A stretch of DNA of 64,000 nucleotides from JAXMDC01 sp046349035. Its GTDB lineage: Bacteria; Pseudomonadota; Alphaproteobacteria; Rhizobiales; Kaistiaceae. The position numbers and the translations under genes were made by a program. Positions within the stretch are counted from its first letter, which is position 1. The number at the start of each line of letters is the position of its first letter. Below are positions 1-8,876 of this stretch, piece after piece. The stretch spans positions 310,001 through 374,000 of the forward strand of contig JAXMDC010000004.1 in the NCBI GenBank assembly GCA_046349035.1. The letters are read 5' to 3'. The notes beneath the pieces were generated by a model, which saw nothing but the letters and a program-made list of their open reading frames with translations, was not told the DNA's origin and did not search any database.

Positions 1-425
1 TCGTTGGCACCAACCATCACAACGATGTAGCTCGGCGTATGGGTCCTGATGAGTTGCGGCAGGGTCTTTGCCCAGTCGAGGCGTTCGTTCCGAGCCAAGC
101 CCGATCCGGCATCGGACCGATCGATGACCGTGAACTTGCCTTCGGCCGCGAAGGCATCGACCAGCCCGTCCGCGAGCTCGCCCGCCAGAAAATCGCCGAC
201 GACCAGCACCCGCGCGGCATCGGCGGTCTTCGCTACCACCGCCGGCCGCGCCGCCGCCGCCGGCGGCCGGGCGGGCGGAAGACGGCGCATTGGCGGCGGC
301 TGGAAAGTGCGCGGCGCGAAGAGCGGCGCGAAGAAGTTGCCGAGACCCTGGCCGACCGCTTCGCCGGCCATGCCAACTGCGAACAGCGCAATGGCCACCA
401 GCCCGAACCGCCTCGATACGCTCAC
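1..425 (-). CDS. DUF459/SGNH-hydrolase-like protein, C-terminus cut by window edge
   Basis: Reading the minus strand from a GTG at 425 gives an open frame of 141 residues that runs off base 1; an AGGAGAGGG ribosome-binding site sits about 7 bases before the GTG. Residues about 5-22 are hydrophobic (signal or anchor), 40-62 form a Pro/Ala-rich linker, and then a globular domain begins with VLVVGDFLAGEL. Near the cut the motif VVMVGAND matches block III (GxND) of SGNH/GDSL esterases in the DUF459 family. In that family the enzymes are periplasmic or membrane-anchored and are thought to act on acyl groups of envelope polymers; the substrate is unknown. The next gene, a lytic transglycosylase, lies 12 bp upstream on the same strand, so the two are probably cotranscribed. 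Confidence 0.75.
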   Translation of the reverse strand, partial: MSVSRRFGLVAIALFAVGMAGEAVGQGLGNFFAPLFAPRTFQPPPMRRLPPARPPAAAARPAVVAKTADAARVLVVGDFLAGELADGLVDAFAAEGKFTVIDRSDAGSGLARNERLDWAKTLPQLIRTHTPSYIVVMVGAN

Positions 426-437
426 GAGCGCCCTCTC

Positions 438-1691
438 CTACCGGCTCGCCGACCTCAACTTCTGTAGGAGCGGGGCCGACGGGTAACCATCCGGCGCCAT
501 CCCGATCGACGCCTGAAATGTGCGCAGCCCCGCATCGCTAAGCCGGCCGAGCTTACCATCGATCGGTCCGCTGTAGAGCCCTCGTGCGGCCAGCAATTGC
601 TGCAGTTCGCTACGCTCCGACGAGCTAAGCGGTAACTCGTCCCTCGGCCAAGGCCCTGTAATCGCCGGGAGTCCCTTGATCCGATCGGAAAGACTGCCTA
701 CGGCAAGGGCATAGGCATCCGAGTTGTTGTAGCGCTTGATGACGCGAAAATTGCCGAAGATCATGAACGCCGGTCCGCGTGCCCCGGTCGGAAGAAGGAT
801 CGCTGCCTGTTCGTCAGGGCGCGCGAAGGCCGCCCCCTTGGGCCGCTTTACCCCGAGTGCCGCCCAATCGGCAGTCGCCTTGACGACCTCCGGGTCGGCA
901 AGCCGGTAATCGAACCCGGCCGGGAGAATCACCTCGTGACCCCAGCTGCCACCGGCTTGCCACCCGCGCGCCCGCAGAAAATTGGCCATCGACGCCAACG
1001 AATCCAGGGCCGATTTCCAAATATCCCGCTTCCCGTCGCCATCGAAGTCGACGGCATAGTCCTGGTAGGTCGTCGGGATGAACTGCGGTTGCCCCATCGC
1101 ACCCGCCCATGAGCCGGTCAGCGCCGCCAGCGTCACGTCCCCGCGCTCGATGATCTTCAGCGCCGCGATCAGCTGCTCCTCGGCAAACGCGACACGGCTG
1201 CCGCCCGCCGCGGCTATGGTCGCCAGTGAGCGTATGATGTTCTTGCCGTTGCCCGTATCGCCTAGGTCCGTCCCATAAGAGGTTTCCATCCCCCAGATGG
1301 CAACGAGGATTGCCCGCTCGACACCGTAGACGGCTTCTATCTTAGCGAGTTGTGTCCGATAGCGGATCGCGAGCGCTGTACCCGTCTCGACACGCTCCGT
1401 CGAAACCGTATTGGCAAGATAGGTCCACAGCGGCCGCACAAACTCCGCCTGGTTGGCGGAACTGCGCAATATGTCGGGATCCGGCGTGAAGTCGGCGAAG
1501 GCCTTGCGGAAAATCGCCTCCGGGACCCCCTCTGCAGCGGCCTTGGGCCAGAACGAAGCGACCCAGGGATGTTCGGCCGCCTTGGCACCATAGCCCGACG
1601 CAATCAACAATCCGGCCAGCAAGCCGGCCCACGCCATTCGCCGGACTTTCTCTGTCCGTTCCACCGAGCCTCGGAGCCCAGCCATCGCCAT
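438..1691 (-). CDS. Lytic murein transglycosylase (MltB-type) with peptidoglycan-binding domain
   Basis: Cleaves the MurNAc-GlcNAc bond of peptidoglycan non-hydrolytically. The central domain carries IWGMETSYGTD, whose Glu (about residue 136) is the expected catalytic acid of family-3 transglycosylases, followed by GQPQFIPTTYQDYAVD, typical of the MltB fold. The last 65 residues (SERSELQQLLAARGLYSG onward) form a peptidoglycan-binding_1 repeat. A hydrophobic stretch ending in AKA/AE looks like a signal peptide. The start is unsure: ATG at 1691, 1685 or 1637 are all in frame; 1691 avoids overlap with galE, while 1637 would place the signal peptide right at the N-terminus. It lies downstream of galE and upstream of the DUF459 gene on one strand. 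Confidence 0.88.
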   Translation of the reverse strand: MAMAGLRGSVERTEKVRRMAWAGLLAGLLIASGYGAKAAEHPWVASFWPKAAAEGVPEAIFRKAFADFTPDPDILRSSANQAEFVRPLWTYLANTVSTERVETGTALAIRYRTQLAKIEAVYGVERAILVAIWGMETSYGTDLGDTGNGKNIIRSLATIAAAGGSRVAFAEEQLIAALKIIERGDVTLAALTGSWAGAMGQPQFIPTTYQDYAVDFDGDGKRDIWKSALDSLASMANFLRARGWQAGGSWGHEVILPAGFDYRLADPEVVKATADWAALGVKRPKGAAFARPDEQAAILLPTGARGPAFMIFGNFRVIKRYNNSDAYALAVGSLSDRIKGLPAITGPWPRDELPLSSSERSELQQLLAARGLYSGPIDGKLGRLSDAGLRTFQASIGMAPDGYPSAPLLQKLRSASR

Positions 1692-1693
1692 TG

Positions 1694-2686
1694 CTAGATC
1701 CGCGCGTTGCGCCGACTCAGCGCTGTTTCCCACGCGAGCGCGTTTCCAACGATAGTGTCAAGGTCATCGAGCCGCGGGCGCCAATTGAGCGTTCGCCTTA
1801 TGAGCGCGGTCTCGGCCACAACCGCTGCAGGGTCTCCGGGCCGCCGCGGCGACAGCACGATCTCAAAGTCTCTTCCCGCCACACGCCTAACCGCTTCGAC
1901 TACTTCAAATACCGAATAGCCCCGGCCGTAGCCGCAATTGGCCACCAAGCTCTCGCCGCCGGCGCGCAAATAGTCGAGCGCCGCAAGATGCGCCTCCACC
2001 AGATCCGTCACGTGAATGTAGTCGCGGACGCATGTCCCGTCCTTAGTGGGGTAGTCGGTGCCGAAGATCTCCATCTTCGGACGCTTCCCGAGCGCCGTTT
2101 CGCAAGCGACCTTAATGAGATGCGTCGCTCCTTTGGTCGACTGCCCAGTCCGCCCGCCCGGATCGGCACCGGCGACGTTGAAATAGCGAAGCGCCACGTA
2201 CCGCAGCGGACGAGCCGCTGCCGTGTCGGCGAGGATCATCTCGGTCATCCATTTAGACCGACCGTAGGGCGACATCGGCGCCGGCGTCGCCGTTTCGGTC
2301 ACCGGCTTTTCTCCTGCCATCCCGTACACGGCCGCCGTCGAGGAGAAGATGAAGTGACCGACGCCTCCGCGAACGGCCGCCTCGATCAACGTCCGGGCAT
2401 TGGCAGTGTTATTGAGGTAATAAGCAAGCGGATCGGCAACCGAATCCGGCACCACGACGGATCCGGCAAAATGGACAATCGCGGTAATTCCGCGCTCGCC
2501 GATCAGTCTCTCCACCAAGGGACCGTCGCCGACGTCGCCGCGGACAAACGTCGCGGCCCCGGCAACCGCCCACTCGAAACCCGTCGCCAAATTGTCCAGG
2601 ACGACCACATCCTGACCTTTGTCGAGGAGCGACCAGACCATGTGGCTACCGATGTAGCCAGCCCCCCCGGTAACCAGGACGCTCAT
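1694..2686 (-). CDS. galE: UDP-glucose 4-epimerase
   Basis: Interconverts UDP-glucose and UDP-galactose for lipopolysaccharide and exopolysaccharide sugars. The 330-residue protein opens with the NAD-binding motif [13 protein letters not shown], has FSSTAAVYG and the catalytic SPYGRSK (YxxxK of short-chain dehydrogenases), and [14 protein letters not shown], all diagnostic of GalE. Length is normal for the family. It is transcribed away from galU (121 bp between the start codons), so both genes for UDP-hexose supply share one divergent control region. The stop codon lies 2 bp before the chosen transglycosylase start. Confidence 0.95.
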   Translation of the reverse strand: MSVLVTGGAGYIGSHMVWSLLDKGQDVVVLDNLATGFEWAVAGAATFVRGDVGDGPLVERLIGERGITAIVHFAGSVVVPDSVADPLAYYLNNTANARTLIEAAVRGGVGHFIFSSTAAVYGMAGEKPVTETATPAPMSPYGRSKWMTEMILADTAAARPLRYVALRYFNVAGADPGGRTGQSTKGATHLIKVACETALGKRPKMEIFGTDYPTKDGTCVRDYIHVTDLVEAHLAALDYLRAGGESLVANCGYGRGYSVFEVVEAVRRVAGRDFEIVLSPRRPGDPAAVVAETALIRRTLNWRPRLDDLDTIVGNALAWETALSRRNARI

Positions 2687-2807
2687 CCCTGCCCCATTCG
2701 TGGCCCGGTCGACCGATTATCCCTCGGGACTTCCGGTAAACCTGTTGACGCGGCGTTTCCGCTCGGCTTTGGCTTCCTCGCCGTCCAGCCTTGGGAAATC
2801 TTCTGCC

Positions 2808-3689
2808 ATGCCCGCCCCAATTCGCAAAGCCGTGTTTCCCGTTGCCGGCCTTGGCACGCGGTTTCTTCCGGCAACCAAGGCGATGCCGAAGGAGATGCTC
2901 ACGATCGTCGATCGCCCATTGATACAATACGTCGTCGACGAAGCGCGCGACGCCGGGATCGAGGACTTCATTTTCGTCACCGGCCGGAACAAGATGACGA
3001 TCGAAGATCACTTCGACATCCAGCCGGAACTCGAGGCGACGCTTCGCGAGAGGGGGAAGACGGCAGGCTTAGCCGCCCTCGCCAGTTCCCTCCCCGAAGC
3101 CGGACGCTTTCTCTTCACCCGCCAGCAGGTGCCTTTGGGGCTCGGCCACGCGGTCTGGTGTGCGCGAGAGATCGTCGGCCGCGAGCCTTTCGCGCTCCTC
3201 CTCCCCGACATGTTGATGCAGTGGCGGCGCGGCTGCCTGTCGGAAATGGTCGACATTTACAGATCGACCGGTGGCAATGTGATCGCGGTCGAGGAATGCG
3301 ACCCTTCCCTCACCAGCCAATATGGCATTGTCGGCGTGGGTTCTGTGGCCGCCGCCGGCTCCTTTGCAATTACGTCATTGGTGGAAAAACCGAAGCCCGC
3401 GGAGGCCCCGTCGAACCTCTACATCAACGGGCGCTATATTCTCCAACCTGAGATATTCGACCACCTCGCCCAGTTTCAGCGCGGCGCAGGCGGCGAGATC
3501 CAGCTTACCGACGCCATGATTGCCCTCGCCAAAACACAGTCCTTCTTTGGCTGGCGCTTCCCCGGACGCACGTTCGACTGCGGCTCCAAGACCGGCTTCA
3601 TAGCCGCCAACATCGCTTACGCACTTGATCGCCCCGACATCGGGGCCGAGGTTCGCCGCGAGGTCTCTCGGCTCTTACAGGCCAGCTGA
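2808..3689 (+). CDS. galU: UTP--glucose-1-phosphate uridylyltransferase
   Basis: Makes UDP-glucose from glucose-1-phosphate and UTP. The 293-residue protein begins [19 protein letters not shown], the nucleotide-binding signature of GalU-type sugar nucleotidyltransferases, followed by [30 protein letters not shown] (metal-binding Asp), LVEKPKP and FDCGSKTGF. The open frame extends further upstream, but homologous sequence starts at the ATG at 2808, so that start is used. It ends 6 bp from the convergent stop of the barrel-protein gene. Confidence 0.95.
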   Translation: MPAPIRKAVFPVAGLGTRFLPATKAMPKEMLTIVDRPLIQYVVDEARDAGIEDFIFVTGRNKMTIEDHFDIQPELEATLRERGKTAGLAALASSLPEAGRFLFTRQQVPLGLGHAVWCAREIVGREPFALLLPDMLMQWRRGCLSEMVDIYRSTGGNVIAVEECDPSLTSQYGIVGVGSVAAAGSFAITSLVEKPKPAEAPSNLYINGRYILQPEIFDHLAQFQRGAGGEIQLTDAMIALAKTQSFFGWRFPGRTFDCGSKTGFIAANIAYALDRPDIGAEVRREVSRLLQAS

Positions 3690-3695
3690 TAGCGG

Positions 3696-5069
3696 CTACC
3701 GCTGAAGACGAACGCCAATGTTCACCGAGTCGGCGACATAGCTCCGCGACACGTCGGCTTCTTCAGTCCAATCGTGGCTGTACCTGGCGGTAAGGCCGAA
3801 TACTCGGTTTAGCCGCCATTCGGCCGACGCCCCCAGGCTATAGCGCCAGTCGGTCGCGCCGGTGTCGAAGCGTTCCGCAGCCAACTCCGCCAACGCGTGT
3901 ACCACGACGTTTGCGCGCACTGCGTAAGCGATGTCGACCGCCAGGTCGTACTTGATCGAGCCCGCGTTCGACGGATCGGGCTGCGGGTTGAACAGCGTCG
4001 AAGCATTGAGCGTGGCCGCGAGCAGTCGCGTGGGCGACCAGGTCAACTTGCCATCGAAGGTCGCGCCGGAGAGACCCGGCAAGCGCGGATCGTCCCGGGT
4101 CTCGGAGCGCCATCCGATCGCCCCTTCGCCGGTCAGAACCGGACCGTCGTCGAACACGAACCCACCCCGCACGAGGTAGATGCTCCCGGAAGCCGAATAA
4201 CCTGCCCCATTGACCGGCCGGTCGAAGACGCGTCGGCCCGTGCCTGCCTCCAGGAAAGGCGTGATGGCAGGTGCCCCCCTGTAGCCCGCGCGCAGCCGCA
4301 ATTCGCCAACCGTATTCGTGCGGTCACCCTGATCGATCGTGAGTCCGGCGCCTGTGGTCGCATCGTCGTAGACCGAGCGCTCGGCATCCACTTTGAATGT
4401 GAACTCCGCAGGACCGACACCGCGCTCAATCGCTCCGGAGCCAGTCAGCGTGTGCACCGCCGGTGGTTTGTCGGCGCCCGCCGGAAACGCCCGATCGTTG
4501 ACCGACTGATGATCGAGCGAGTAGCCGAGGGTGAATTCGGCTCCAAGGTCCGCGCTGATGTCGATATGGGCGTCGCCGACGGCGGAGGCCGCCAAGTGGC
4601 TGCCTTCGCCCCCCGCCGCCGGGCTCTCATAGGCACCGCGAAGCGTCAGTGTCGCAGAGTGTCGCGACCAATCGGACCGCAGGACCGCTTCGGGCGAAAC
4701 GGTGACCGCTCCGCCCGCCCTGCCTCCCGCTCGCCGTGTGGCATTCGAGCTATATCCCGCACTGACCTCGACGGAAGGCAAGAGAAGGAACGAGCCGAGC
4801 CGAAGACCAAGCGGAGCATACGGATCGTCGTCCATCTCCTTTCGGCCGTCGCCGGCTGAAACAACGGCCAAGTTGTGAGCGGTTTCGGGAGCTACTCGTG
4901 CCACCGCTTGAGCGTGCCCCGCATCCGTCTCCAGTAGCGTCACGGGTAATCCGCTGCTCGCCGAAAGCGATCCCCGCAAGAGCTCGGCGCCGATCGCCAT
5001 GCCCGGCACCTCCACCGAGGCAATCGTGGCGACTGCCAGGGCACGCATAGGAAACCCTGTCGATCTCAT
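3696..5069 (-). CDS. Outer-membrane beta-barrel protein (BBP2_2-like)
   Basis: About 457 residues. The N-terminus has a hydrophobic stretch compatible with a signal peptide, then a short periplasmic part. From DDPYAPLGLRLGSF and VEVSAGYSSNATRR onward the sequence alternates polar and hydrophobic residues with many aromatic, Gly and Ser positions up to a terminal VNIGVRLQR, the pattern of an outer-membrane barrel; DPYAPLGLR followed by a GYxSN motif is typical of putative beta-barrel porin family 2 (PF10082). Family members are often linked to exopolysaccharide loci; the substrate is unknown. The frame can start at TTG 5081 (with an AAAGGATC upstream), ATG 5069 or ATG 5048; 5069 is a compromise. 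Confidence 0.75.
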   Translation of the reverse strand: MRSTGFPMRALAVATIASVEVPGMAIGAELLRGSLSASSGLPVTLLETDAGHAQAVARVAPETAHNLAVVSAGDGRKEMDDDPYAPLGLRLGSFLLLPSVEVSAGYSSNATRRAGGRAGGAVTVSPEAVLRSDWSRHSATLTLRGAYESPAAGGEGSHLAASAVGDAHIDISADLGAEFTLGYSLDHQSVNDRAFPAGADKPPAVHTLTGSGAIERGVGPAEFTFKVDAERSVYDDATTGAGLTIDQGDRTNTVGELRLRAGYRGAPAITPFLEAGTGRRVFDRPVNGAGYSASGSIYLVRGGFVFDDGPVLTGEGAIGWRSETRDDPRLPGLSGATFDGKLTWSPTRLLAATLNASTLFNPQPDPSNAGSIKYDLAVDIAYAVRANVVVHALAELAAERFDTGATDWRYSLGASAEWRLNRVFGLTARYSHDWTEEADVSRSYVADSVNIGVRLQR

Positions 5070-5176
5070 TCGAGAGCCCAAGCGGAACGATCCTTTCCGA
5101 GGGGTAAACGCGCTTGGTTAAGGATTGATGATTGCCTTGGTGTTCGACCCCGTGGCGCCGTGTTAGACAGCGCCCG

Positions 5177-6214
5177 ATGCCGCCAATTTTGGAGCCGCGG
5201 GGAATGCAAGCTGCCGAGGACGCCGCGTCCGGTCCACCTGACTCGATCAGTGCCACCGCATCGGCATTGCGCACGATCGACCGCGAGGCGCGAGGCCTCC
5301 TGGCCCTTGCGGATCGCCTGCGGGGCGACCTCGGAGCAGCGCTGACGCGAGCCGTCGAGATGATTGCCTCATCCGGCGGGCGGGTGGTTGTTACCGGCGT
5401 CGGCAAGTCCGGTCACATCGCCCGCAAGATCGCCGCTACTCTGGCATCGACCGGTACGCTTGCATTCTTCATCCACGCGGCGGAGGCCGGTCACGGCGAC
5501 CTCGGCATGGTGTCTTCTCATGACGTACTGCTGGCGCTCTCCTGGTCGGGAGAGTCCGCCGAGCTACGGACAATCGTCGAATACGCCCGCCGCTTCGGCG
5601 TCCGGATGATCGCCATCACGTCATCGGCGGCAAGCGCGCTTGGCCGAGCCGCCGACGTCGTCTTGGAATTGCCGCAGGCGCAAGAAGCTTGTCCGCACGG
5701 GCTCGCTCCGACGACATCGACCGTCATGCAACTCGCCCTGGGCGACGCCCTGGCGGTCGCGCTACTCGAGGGTCGAGGTTTCAGCGCCGCCGATTTTCGT
5801 GCCTTCCACCCCGGCGGCAAGCTCGGGGCCAGCCTTCTCTATCTCCGCGACATCATGCATCGCGGCGAGGAACTGCCGCTGGCTCGGCCTGGCATGCCAA
5901 TGGCCGAAGCCCTCCTCATCATGTCGGCGAAACGCTTCGGTTGCGTCGGCGTCATCGACGATTCCGGTCGATTGGTCGGAGTGATCACTGATGGTGACCT
6001 GCGACGGCACTTCGTACCGAACCTCATGACGCTGCGCGTCGATGAGGTCATGACCCGCTCGCCGCGCACTGCCGGACCGGACATGATGGTCGGAGAGGCC
6101 CTCGCGATGATGAACCGGGCTGAGCACCCATTCACCGTGCTGTTTGTCACGCAGGCGGGCAAACCGACCGGCATTGTGCACATGCATGACCTGCTTCGCG
6201 TCGGCGTCGCTTAG
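5177..6214 (+). CDS. kdsD: Arabinose-5-phosphate isomerase (KdsD/KpsF family)
   Basis: Converts ribulose-5-phosphate to arabinose-5-phosphate, the first step of Kdo synthesis for lipopolysaccharide. An N-terminal SIS sugar-isomerase domain (GVGKSGHIARKIAATLAS, HAAEAGHGDLGMV, LALSWSGES, APTTSTVMQLALGDALA) is followed by FHPGGKLGA and two CBS domains (about residues 205-345). Length about 345 is slightly longer than usual because of an N-terminal extension; starts at ATG 5177 or ATG 5204 (preceded by GCGGGGA) are both possible, and the frame continues up to a TTG at 5132. It stands near galE and galU, matching an LPS precursor role, and is convergent with nfeD. Confidence 0.92.
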   Translation: MPPILEPRGMQAAEDAASGPPDSISATASALRTIDREARGLLALADRLRGDLGAALTRAVEMIASSGGRVVVTGVGKSGHIARKIAATLASTGTLAFFIHAAEAGHGDLGMVSSHDVLLALSWSGESAELRTIVEYARRFGVRMIAITSSAASALGRAADVVLELPQAQEACPHGLAPTTSTVMQLALGDALAVALLEGRGFSAADFRAFHPGGKLGASLLYLRDIMHRGEELPLARPGMPMAEALLIMSAKRFGCVGVIDDSGRLVGVITDGDLRRHFVPNLMTLRVDEVMTRSPRTAGPDMMVGEALAMMNRAEHPFTVLFVTQAGKPTGIVHMHDLLRVGVA

Positions 6215-6222
6215 ACCCTGTG

Positions 6223-6684
6223 TCAGGTTGGCCGAGCCGGCGCGACCTTCAATACTGGCCCATCCGCGGCAACAACGCTGACCCGACTGCCGACGGGTAG
6301 ATCAGGCCCCGTCACGCGCCAAGTCGTGTCATCTATCCTGATGCGCCCTCTGCCGTCGACGATGGGCTCGGTGAGAACGCTCGTGACGCCGAGCAACTGC
6401 GCGGATCGCTCGTTGATATTGGCCGCGCCCTCTTCCGGCCGCGGTTGCGCGAAGTAGCGCCTTCCGCCGATGACCAGGACAACCGACAAGACAAGAAACA
6501 AAAGGAGTTGGCCTTGCCAACTCCAGTGAGCGAACAACTCGACGGTCCCGGTCAAGATTGCCGCGATCCCGAACCAGATGAAGAATGAACCAGGCGCTAA
6601 GATTTCCAAACCGAGCAACAACAAGCCGATCACCCACCACGACCAGCCGCCGAGTTGCGCGAAGAGCGCGCCGATGATGTCCAT
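6223..6684 (-). CDS. NfeD-family membrane protein
   Basis: A 153-residue protein with two or three transmembrane segments (residues about 12-33 and 45-72; GLLLLGLEILAPGSFFIWFG is characteristic) and a C-terminal OB-fold domain (TSVLTEPIVDGRGRIRIDD, LPVGSRVSVV). NfeD proteins pair with SPFH/stomatin proteins in membrane microdomains. Here the ATG lies 3 bp after the stop of the SPFH gene, so translation is very likely coupled. No protease domain is present, so this is the short NfeD form. Confidence 0.9.
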   Translation of the reverse strand: MDIIGALFAQLGGWSWWVIGLLLLGLEILAPGSFFIWFGIAAILTGTVELFAHWSWQGQLLLFLVLSVVLVIGGRRYFAQPRPEEGAANINERSAQLLGVTSVLTEPIVDGRGRIRIDDTTWRVTGPDLPVGSRVSVVAADGPVLKVAPARPT

Positions 6685-6687
6685 GGA

Positions 6688-7653
6688 CTAGCCTCCGCCG
6701 GCATGCGCAGGAACGCTCGGGCGACGAGAGTTCGCCGCGCCGTCGGCGGATGCCGACTTCGCAATCTCGGCAATCCCGGCGATCGAGCCGATCAGGGACG
6801 CCGCCTCAACCGGCATCATCAGGACCTTCTGATTCGGTGAGGAGGCAAGGTGTTCCAGCGCGGTCGTATAGCGCTGGGCGATGAAGTAGTTGATTGCGGT
6901 GACATTGCCCGCGGCAATAGCCTTCGACACCATCTCGGTCGCCCGCGCCTCTGCCTCGGCGGAGCGTTCGCGCGCTTCTGCATCTCTGAAGGCTGCCTCG
7001 CGCCGCCCCTCGGCCTGCAGGATAAGCGCCTGCTTCTCGCCCTCGGCCCGCAGAATCTCCGATTGTCGCGCTCCCTCTGCCTCGAGAATCTGCGCCCGTT
7101 TCTCGCGCTCTGCCTTCATCTGCCGCCCCATCGATTCGACGAGGTTGGCGGGCGGGATGATGTCCTTGATCTCTATTCGCGTCACCTTCACCCCCCAGGC
7201 AGAGGCCGCCGCGTCCACCACGTGCAACAGCCGGTCGTTGATCTCGTCGCGATGCGACAGAAGCTGGTCAAGGTCCATGCTCCCCATCACCGTGCGTACA
7301 TTGGTCATCGTCAGGTTGAGAATGGCGTTCTGCAGTCCGCTCACCTCGTAGGCAGCGCGTGCCGCATCGAGAACCTGGTAGAACGTGATCCCGTCCACCG
7401 AGACCGTCGCATTGTCCCGAGTGATGACCTCTTGCGTCGGAACGTCCAGGAATTGCTCCATCACGTTGATCTTGGCACCGATCTGATCGATGAATGGCGT
7501 GATCACATTGAGCCCAGGCTTAAGAACCCTGATGAAGCGGCCGAAGCGCTCGACGGTGTAGTTGTATCCTTGTGGCACGGTCTTGATGCCTGCGAAGAAG
7601 ACGAGCACCACAAGTCCGGCCAACACCAGCAGCACGATGTTGAACCCATCCAT
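6688..7653 (-). CDS. SPFH/Band 7 (stomatin-like, QmcA-type) membrane protein
   Basis: Membrane-microdomain scaffold of 321 residues. An N-terminal transmembrane segment (about 5-25) precedes the band-7 core: [42 protein letters not shown], and then a long charged Ala/Glu/Arg helix ([18 protein letters not shown] and repeats of it), a coiled coil for oligomerisation. [20 protein letters not shown] closes the domain. It forms a two-gene unit with the downstream NfeD gene. Function in quality control of membrane proteins is inferred from the family. Confidence 0.93.
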   Translation of the reverse strand: MDGFNIVLLVLAGLVVLVFFAGIKTVPQGYNYTVERFGRFIRVLKPGLNVITPFIDQIGAKINVMEQFLDVPTQEVITRDNATVSVDGITFYQVLDAARAAYEVSGLQNAILNLTMTNVRTVMGSMDLDQLLSHRDEINDRLLHVVDAAASAWGVKVTRIEIKDIIPPANLVESMGRQMKAEREKRAQILEAEGARQSEILRAEGEKQALILQAEGRREAAFRDAEARERSAEAEARATEMVSKAIAAGNVTAINYFIAQRYTTALEHLASSPNQKVLMMPVEAASLIGSIAGIAEIAKSASADGAANSRRPSVPAHAGGG

Positions 7654-7760
7654 CCGGAGCCTCCTTGGTCATCGGAAACGGAGCGCGCCGCGCCCGGGGA
7701 ATCCATGCGGGTCCGGACTGTAGGGGGAGTCGCCCGACGCAACCAGATCGGTCGGTGGAT

Positions 7761-8807
7761 CTAGCTGACCCAGCCCGAGAGTTCTCGTCTGACCAAGGCT
7801 TCGATCAGCGCCATGCCGCGAGGGCTATCGTTGAGGCAGGCTACCGCCGCAAAGTGCGTGCCGCCGCGCTCGCGGAAGACATGAGCGTTTTCGGAACCGA
7901 TCTCCTCAAGCGTCTCCAGGCAGTCCGCGGCAAATCCCGGCATGACAACGGCGATGCGTTTGGTTCCCGCCCGCGCAAGTTCCGCCACAGTCTCTATCGT
8001 GTAGGGCTGTAGCCACTCGGCGCGCCCAAACCGAGATTGGTAGGTCCCCCGCAAGCGCCCCTCACCCCACCCCAACCGCGCTCGCAGCAGGCGGGTCGTC
8101 TTCTCGCATTGGCAATAGTAAGGATCGCCCTTCAGCAGATAGTCCCGTGGCAACCCATGATAGGAGGCGAGGACCACCTCCGGCTCGAAATCGAGCCGCG
8201 CAAGGGCCTCGATCAGTGCCTCGGCTTGGCTATCGATATACGCGGGATCGTCGTAGTAGGGCGGTAGCGTGCGAATGGCGGGCTGCCACCTCATCTTCAG
8301 CAATTCGGCAAAGACCATGTCATTGGCCGTTGCGGTCGTCGCGGCACTATATTGCGGGTAAAGCGGGGCGATCAGGATACGGTCGCAGCCTTCCTCCTTC
8401 ATCCGGCGAAGAACACTGCCGATCGATGGGCTGCCATAGCGCATCGCCCAGTCGACCCGCACATTCGGTCCGAGCGTTGTCGCAAGTTTCTCGCCCTGTG
8501 CACGAGTGATGGTCCGCAGCGGCGACTCGTTCCGCTCTCTGTTCCATATCTTGGCATATGCCGCGCCCGACCGTTTCGGCCGCGTGTTTAGAATGACGAG
8601 ATTGAGGAGCGGCCACCAAATGTATCTTGGAATCTCGATGACGCGACGATCGGAAAGGAACTCGGCAAGGTAACGTCGAACCGACCGGTAGTCCGTACCG
8701 TCCGGCGTCCCGAGATTGACCAGGATGACGCCCACTCCCCGGTGCGGCACCGGGGGATGAGGAGGCAGTCCCCTCGCTGCTGAGTACTTTTGGCCGCCTT
8801 CAGCCAT
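7761..8807 (-). CDS. hemH: Ferrochelatase
   Basis: Inserts ferrous iron into protoporphyrin IX, the last step of heme synthesis. The 348-residue protein has VGVILVNLGTPDGTD at the N-terminus, IWWPLLNLVILNTRPKRSG, the metal-binding His in VVLASYHGLPRDYL, YQSRFGRAEWLQPYT, and the C-terminal acidic patch FAADCLETLEEI; all are ferrochelatase hallmarks. An extra YYCQCE stretch before TTRLL gives closely spaced cysteines; iron-sulfur centres occur in some ferrochelatases, but no full ligand set is evident here. It follows the TRAP-like permease gene on the same strand after a 69-bp gap. Confidence 0.95.
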   Translation of the reverse strand: MAEGGQKYSAARGLPPHPPVPHRGVGVILVNLGTPDGTDYRSVRRYLAEFLSDRRVIEIPRYIWWPLLNLVILNTRPKRSGAAYAKIWNRERNESPLRTITRAQGEKLATTLGPNVRVDWAMRYGSPSIGSVLRRMKEEGCDRILIAPLYPQYSAATTATANDMVFAELLKMRWQPAIRTLPPYYDDPAYIDSQAEALIEALARLDFEPEVVLASYHGLPRDYLLKGDPYYCQCEKTTRLLRARLGWGEGRLRGTYQSRFGRAEWLQPYTIETVAELARAGTKRIAVVMPGFAADCLETLEEIGSENAHVFRERGGTHFAAVACLNDSPRGMALIEALVRRELSGWVS

Positions 8808-8876
8808 CCCGAAGCTCTTTCACACGCTCAAGCATGCTCCTCGTGCGGGCGAGCGCCGGGCAAGTCAAGTCCGCGC

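Noticed and set aside
1691..3451. A 586-codon plus-strand open frame spanning galE and part of galU
   Set aside because: It lies antisense to galE and then runs out of frame through galU; composition is Arg/Pro/His-rich and matches no protein logic, a typical G+C-driven shadow.
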